Source: Enterocloster hominis (ex Liu et al. 2021) (lineage in GTDB: Bacteria > Bacillota > Clostridia > Lachnospirales > Lachnospiraceae). Taken from it: a stretch of DNA of 64,000 nucleotides. Within the stretch, counting starts at the first letter, position 1; each line of letters starts with the position of its first letter. The notes under the pieces are model-generated. The model saw only the letters and a program-made list of their open reading frames with translations, was not told the DNA's origin and made no database searches. A program made the translations under genes and the position numbers. Shown piece by piece: positions 61,905-64,000 of this stretch. Where the stretch lies: the NCBI GenBank assembly GCA_014385265.1, contig JACRTJ010000001.1, positions 47,931 to 111,930 of the forward strand. The letters are read 5' to 3'.

Positions 61905-63127
61905 GTCCCCTTCTCCCTTTTCTGGATATACGGCTTCACAACGCTGGCGTAGGTTTCTGCCACATATGTAACCTCCGCATCCGACAGCTTTGTGTGGAGC
62001 GGAAGCGTGATCTCATTTACAAAGTGTCCATATGCATTGGGGTAATCCTTTATATCAAACCCCATATTTTTATATGCAGTCATCATCGGAAGCGGTTTGT
62101 AATGGACATTGCAGGCGACACCTGCCTCCGCCATCTTTACAATGATCTCCTGCCTCTGCTCCAGGCTGATCCCCGGGATCCATGTCAGATACAGATGACC
62201 GGACGATGTACAGCCGCTGGTGTAATGCTCCAGAGTGCCCACTCCCACAGGCCTTAAGACCTGGTCGTACTGCCGGATGATCTCCTTCCGCCTCATCAGC
62301 AGCCCCTCATATCTGCGCAGCTGGGCCAGGCCGATCGCAGCCATGATGTCTGTCATGTTGCATTTGTACCATGGCCCGGCAATGTCATATTCCCAGGCTC
62401 CCAGCTGGGTTTTTGCAAGGGCATCCTTGGACTGCCCATGAAGGGAATACAGCTGGAGCTGATGGTATATATCCTCATCCCCGATTCCTGGGATCGGGTT
62501 CCACGTAAGGGCTCCCCCCTCGGCTGTGGTCAGGTTCTTGACTGCATGGAAACTGAAGGATGAGAAATCCGCAATGCTTCCTGTCTTTTTTCCATGCCAT
62601 TCTGCCCCAAAGGAGTGGGCAGCATCTGCACATACCGCGATCCTCCCCATGGCCTCCTGCAGCTGGTTTGCGGGCCGGAACAGAGCTTTTTTTCTTTCCG
62701 CGATCGAGAAGATACGGTCATAGTCGCAGGGGATCCCGCCGATATCCACCGGGATCACGGCCTTTGTATGCTCTGTAACTGCTTTCTCCAGTGCCTCATA
62801 ATCCATTTCCAGGGAATCTGCCTGTGTATCCACCAGGACCGGACGGGCTCCTACATGGCAGATCACAGAGGCGGAAGCCGTATAGGTATATGCCGAGGTG
62901 ATCACTTCGTCTCCCGGTCCGATCCCCAGAATACGCAGGGCCATTTCTGCACAGGCAGTCTGCGAGTTCAGGCATACCGCACGTTTCACTCCGCAGTAAT
63001 CTGCGATCTTCCGTTCAAACTCCTTGGTCTTTGGTCCCGTGGTGATCCATCCGGAACGCAGAGCCTCTGCCACCTCCTGGATCTCTTCCTCTGTGATATC
63101 GGGCGGTGAAAATGGGATCTTCATCAT
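61898..63127 (-). CDS. DegT/DnrJ aminotransferase, PglE/PseC-like
   Basis: 409 residues from ATG 63127 with AAGGGGGAAG upstream; a longer frame reaches 63154. MMKIPFSPPDITEEEIQEVA, SGWITTGPKTKEFERKIADY, VCLNSQTACAEMALRILGIG, TSAYTYTASASVICHVGARP, VDIGGIPCDYDRIFSIAERK, CADAAHSFGAEWHGKKTGSI and the PLP lysine in SFHAVKNLTTAEGGAL. It aminates C4 of a 4-keto-6-deoxy sugar made by the dehydratase encoded next upstream. GC-rich again, unlike the middle of locus B. Confidence 0.9.
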   Translation of the reverse strand: MMKIPFSPPDITEEEIQEVAEALRSGWITTGPKTKEFERKIADYCGVKRAVCLNSQTACAEMALRILGIGPGDEVITSAYTYTASASVICHVGARPVLVDTQADSLEMDYEALEKAVTEHTKAVIPVDIGGIPCDYDRIFSIAERKKALFRPANQLQEAMGRIAVCADAAHSFGAEWHGKKTGSIADFSSFSFHAVKNLTTAEGGALTWNPIPGIGDEDIYHQLQLYSLHGQSKDALAKTQLGAWEYDIAGPWYKCNMTDIMAAIGLAQLRRYEGLLMRRKEIIRQYDQVLRPVGVGTLEHYTSGCTSSGHLYLTWIPGISLEQRQEIIVKMAEAGVACNVHYKPLPMMTAYKNMGFDIKDYPNAYGHFVNEITLPLHTKLSDAEVTYVAETYASVVKPYIQKREKGTC

Positions 63128-63170
63128 AGCTTCTTCCCCCTTGAAATTCTGCAAATACAGTTTTTTAATG

Positions 63171-63203
63171 AAAAATCGCTGCCAGCTGTATCTGCTGGCA
63201 GCG
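63171..63203 (-). terminator. Terminator within locus B
   Basis: On the minus strand, CGCTGCCAGC (63203-63194) pairs exactly with GCTGGCAGCG (63186-63177) around a 7-base loop, then ATTTTT. It lies between the dehydratase and aminotransferase genes and may act as an attenuator. Confidence 0.75.
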
Positions 63204-63298
63204 ACCGGTCTTCTCCTGCGGGTGGCTTTACAGCCACTCCTTTATCCTTTGACGTTTTTCGGTTCTTCCGGATATTCCTAGTTTCCACTTTGTCATGG

Positions 63299-64000
63299 TC
63301 AGGACTTTATCCCCGCCGGATGGTACGTCCCCACGATCCGCATCACATCCTCCCGGATCCCGTCCCCGTCCTCATTGGCAGTCACATAAAGTTCCTCCAG
63401 CTGCCCCTCAAACCGCTCCATATCGAACTCGATGGGTTTCCCGATATGAATTAACTTATTGGGCGTATCCTGCATCCCTTCCTCGTTCATGAGAAGCTCC
63501 TCATATAACTTCTCCCCGGGCCGCAGGCCCGTGAACACGATGGGGATATCCACATCCGGTGTGTACCCGGACAGCCGGATCAGGTTTTTCGCCAGGTCCA
63601 GGATCTTCATGGGCTCCCCCATGTCCAGGACGAAGATCTCCCCGCCCTTTGCATAGGCCCCGGCCTGTAATACCAGAGACACTGCCTCCGGGATCGTCAT
63701 GAAATACCGGATGATATCCGGGTGGGTCACCGTCACCGGACCGCCCTGTTCGATCTGCTTTTTAAAGAGCGGGATCACGGACCCGTTGCTTCCCAGTACA
63801 TTTCCGAACCGCACGGCCACAAAGTCCGTCTTCGACCTGGCGTTCATCATCTGCACCACCATCTCGCACATCCGCTTGGACGCCCCCATGATGTTGGTGG
63901 GGTTCACGGCCTTGTCCGTGGAGATCAGCACGAAGCGCTTAGTACCATATTTATCCGCTGCTTTCGCCGTCTTATATGTACCGAACACGTTGTTCTTGAT
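63299..64000 (-). CDS. UDP-GlcNAc 4,6-dehydratase (PglF/CapD family), C-terminal part
   Basis: At least 233 codons visible; the frame continues past the right window edge. [40 protein letters not shown] with the modified catalytic YxxxK region, [60 protein letters not shown] and [13 protein letters not shown]. These mark the PglF/WbpM/CapD membrane-anchored dehydratases, which usually exceed 600 residues. It supplies the 4-keto sugar for the aminotransferase. Confidence 0.9.
   Translation of the reverse strand: MKNNVFGTYKTAKAADKYGTKRFVLISTDKAVNPTNIMGASKRMCEMVVQMMNARSKTDFVAVRFGNVLGSNGSVIPLFKKQIEQGGPVTVTHPDIIRYFMTIPEAVSLVLQAGAYAKGGEIFVLDMGEPMKILDLAKNLIRLSGYTPDVDIPIVFTGLRPGEKLYEELLMNEEGMQDTPNKLIHIGKPIEFDMERFEGQLEELYVTANEDGDGIREDVMRIVGTYHPAGIKS

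Noticed and set aside
1..64000. CRISPR array, tRNA or rRNA genes, integrase or phage genes
   Set aside because: I looked for regular repeats, tRNA-like cloverleaf ends and integrase motifs and saw none.

Overview
The window looks like the chromosome of a gut-type Clostridia, most likely a Lachnospiraceae relative. The grounds are strong Gram-positive ribosome binding sites, GTG and TTG starts, a glgC-glgD-spoVG block, Opp/Dpp-type peptide transport, a holin-like type I toxin, and GC-rich backbone genes interrupted by an AT-rich surface-polysaccharide locus. The species cannot be fixed from the sequence alone.

Layout. 1-3.7 kb: the tail of an AIR-synthase-like gene, an Lrp/AsnC regulator, a PLP aminotransferase, trmL and an Fe-S aldo/keto reductase. 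3.7-5.3 kb: a gene-poor stretch with remnants of an ATPase gene, a 118-bp direct repeat and a 30-residue type I toxin whose RBS is sequestered and which has an antisense promoter. 5.3-18.7 kb: a peptide/acyl-amino-acid utilisation region with three M20 hydrolases, a LysR regulator, a complete five-gene Opp/Dpp importer, a CapA-like protein and a serine beta-lactamase-fold hydrolase. 19-21.8 kb: glgC, glgD and spoVG. 21.8-25.4 kb: two DUF3841 paralogues and a CocE-type hydrolase. 25.4-26.1 kb: non-coding repeats and a G10 tract.

26.1-42.7 kb (+ strand): polysaccharide locus A. It has a polytopic initiating sugar transferase, several GT2 enzymes and a GT32 enzyme, a UDP-glucose dehydrogenase, a polymerase, UDP-GlcNAc 2-epimerase and a flippase. 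It ends in a scrapyard of an ISL3 transposase remnant, a broken membrane gene and a capE/capG fusion remnant, then a DUF3825 gene and an intact capF. Two glycosyltransferase genes carry G9 and G10 runs that would switch them off by slippage.

42.8-49.2 kb: two copies of an Rpn-type PD-(D/E)XK gene, one broken and one intact, lie as an inverted repeat around a NahK-like sugar kinase and a two-gene AAA ATPase/HNH nuclease module resembling Septu-type phage defence. This is the strongest candidate for a defence system in the window.

49.4-64 kb (- strand): polysaccharide locus B, convergent with A. It contains a 4,6-dehydratase (cut by the window edge), a DegT aminotransferase, a monotopic phosphoglycosyl transferase, a GT4, a WbpA-type dehydrogenase, a deacetylase-like protein, an LpxD-like acyltransferase, WbpB/WbpD/WbpE-like enzymes for a diacetamido-uronic acid sugar, GT2, polymerase, GT4 and flippase genes. 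A and B each have their own initiator, polymerase and flippase, so the cell probably makes two separate surface glycans. All names rest on motif recognition by eye; no database search was run.
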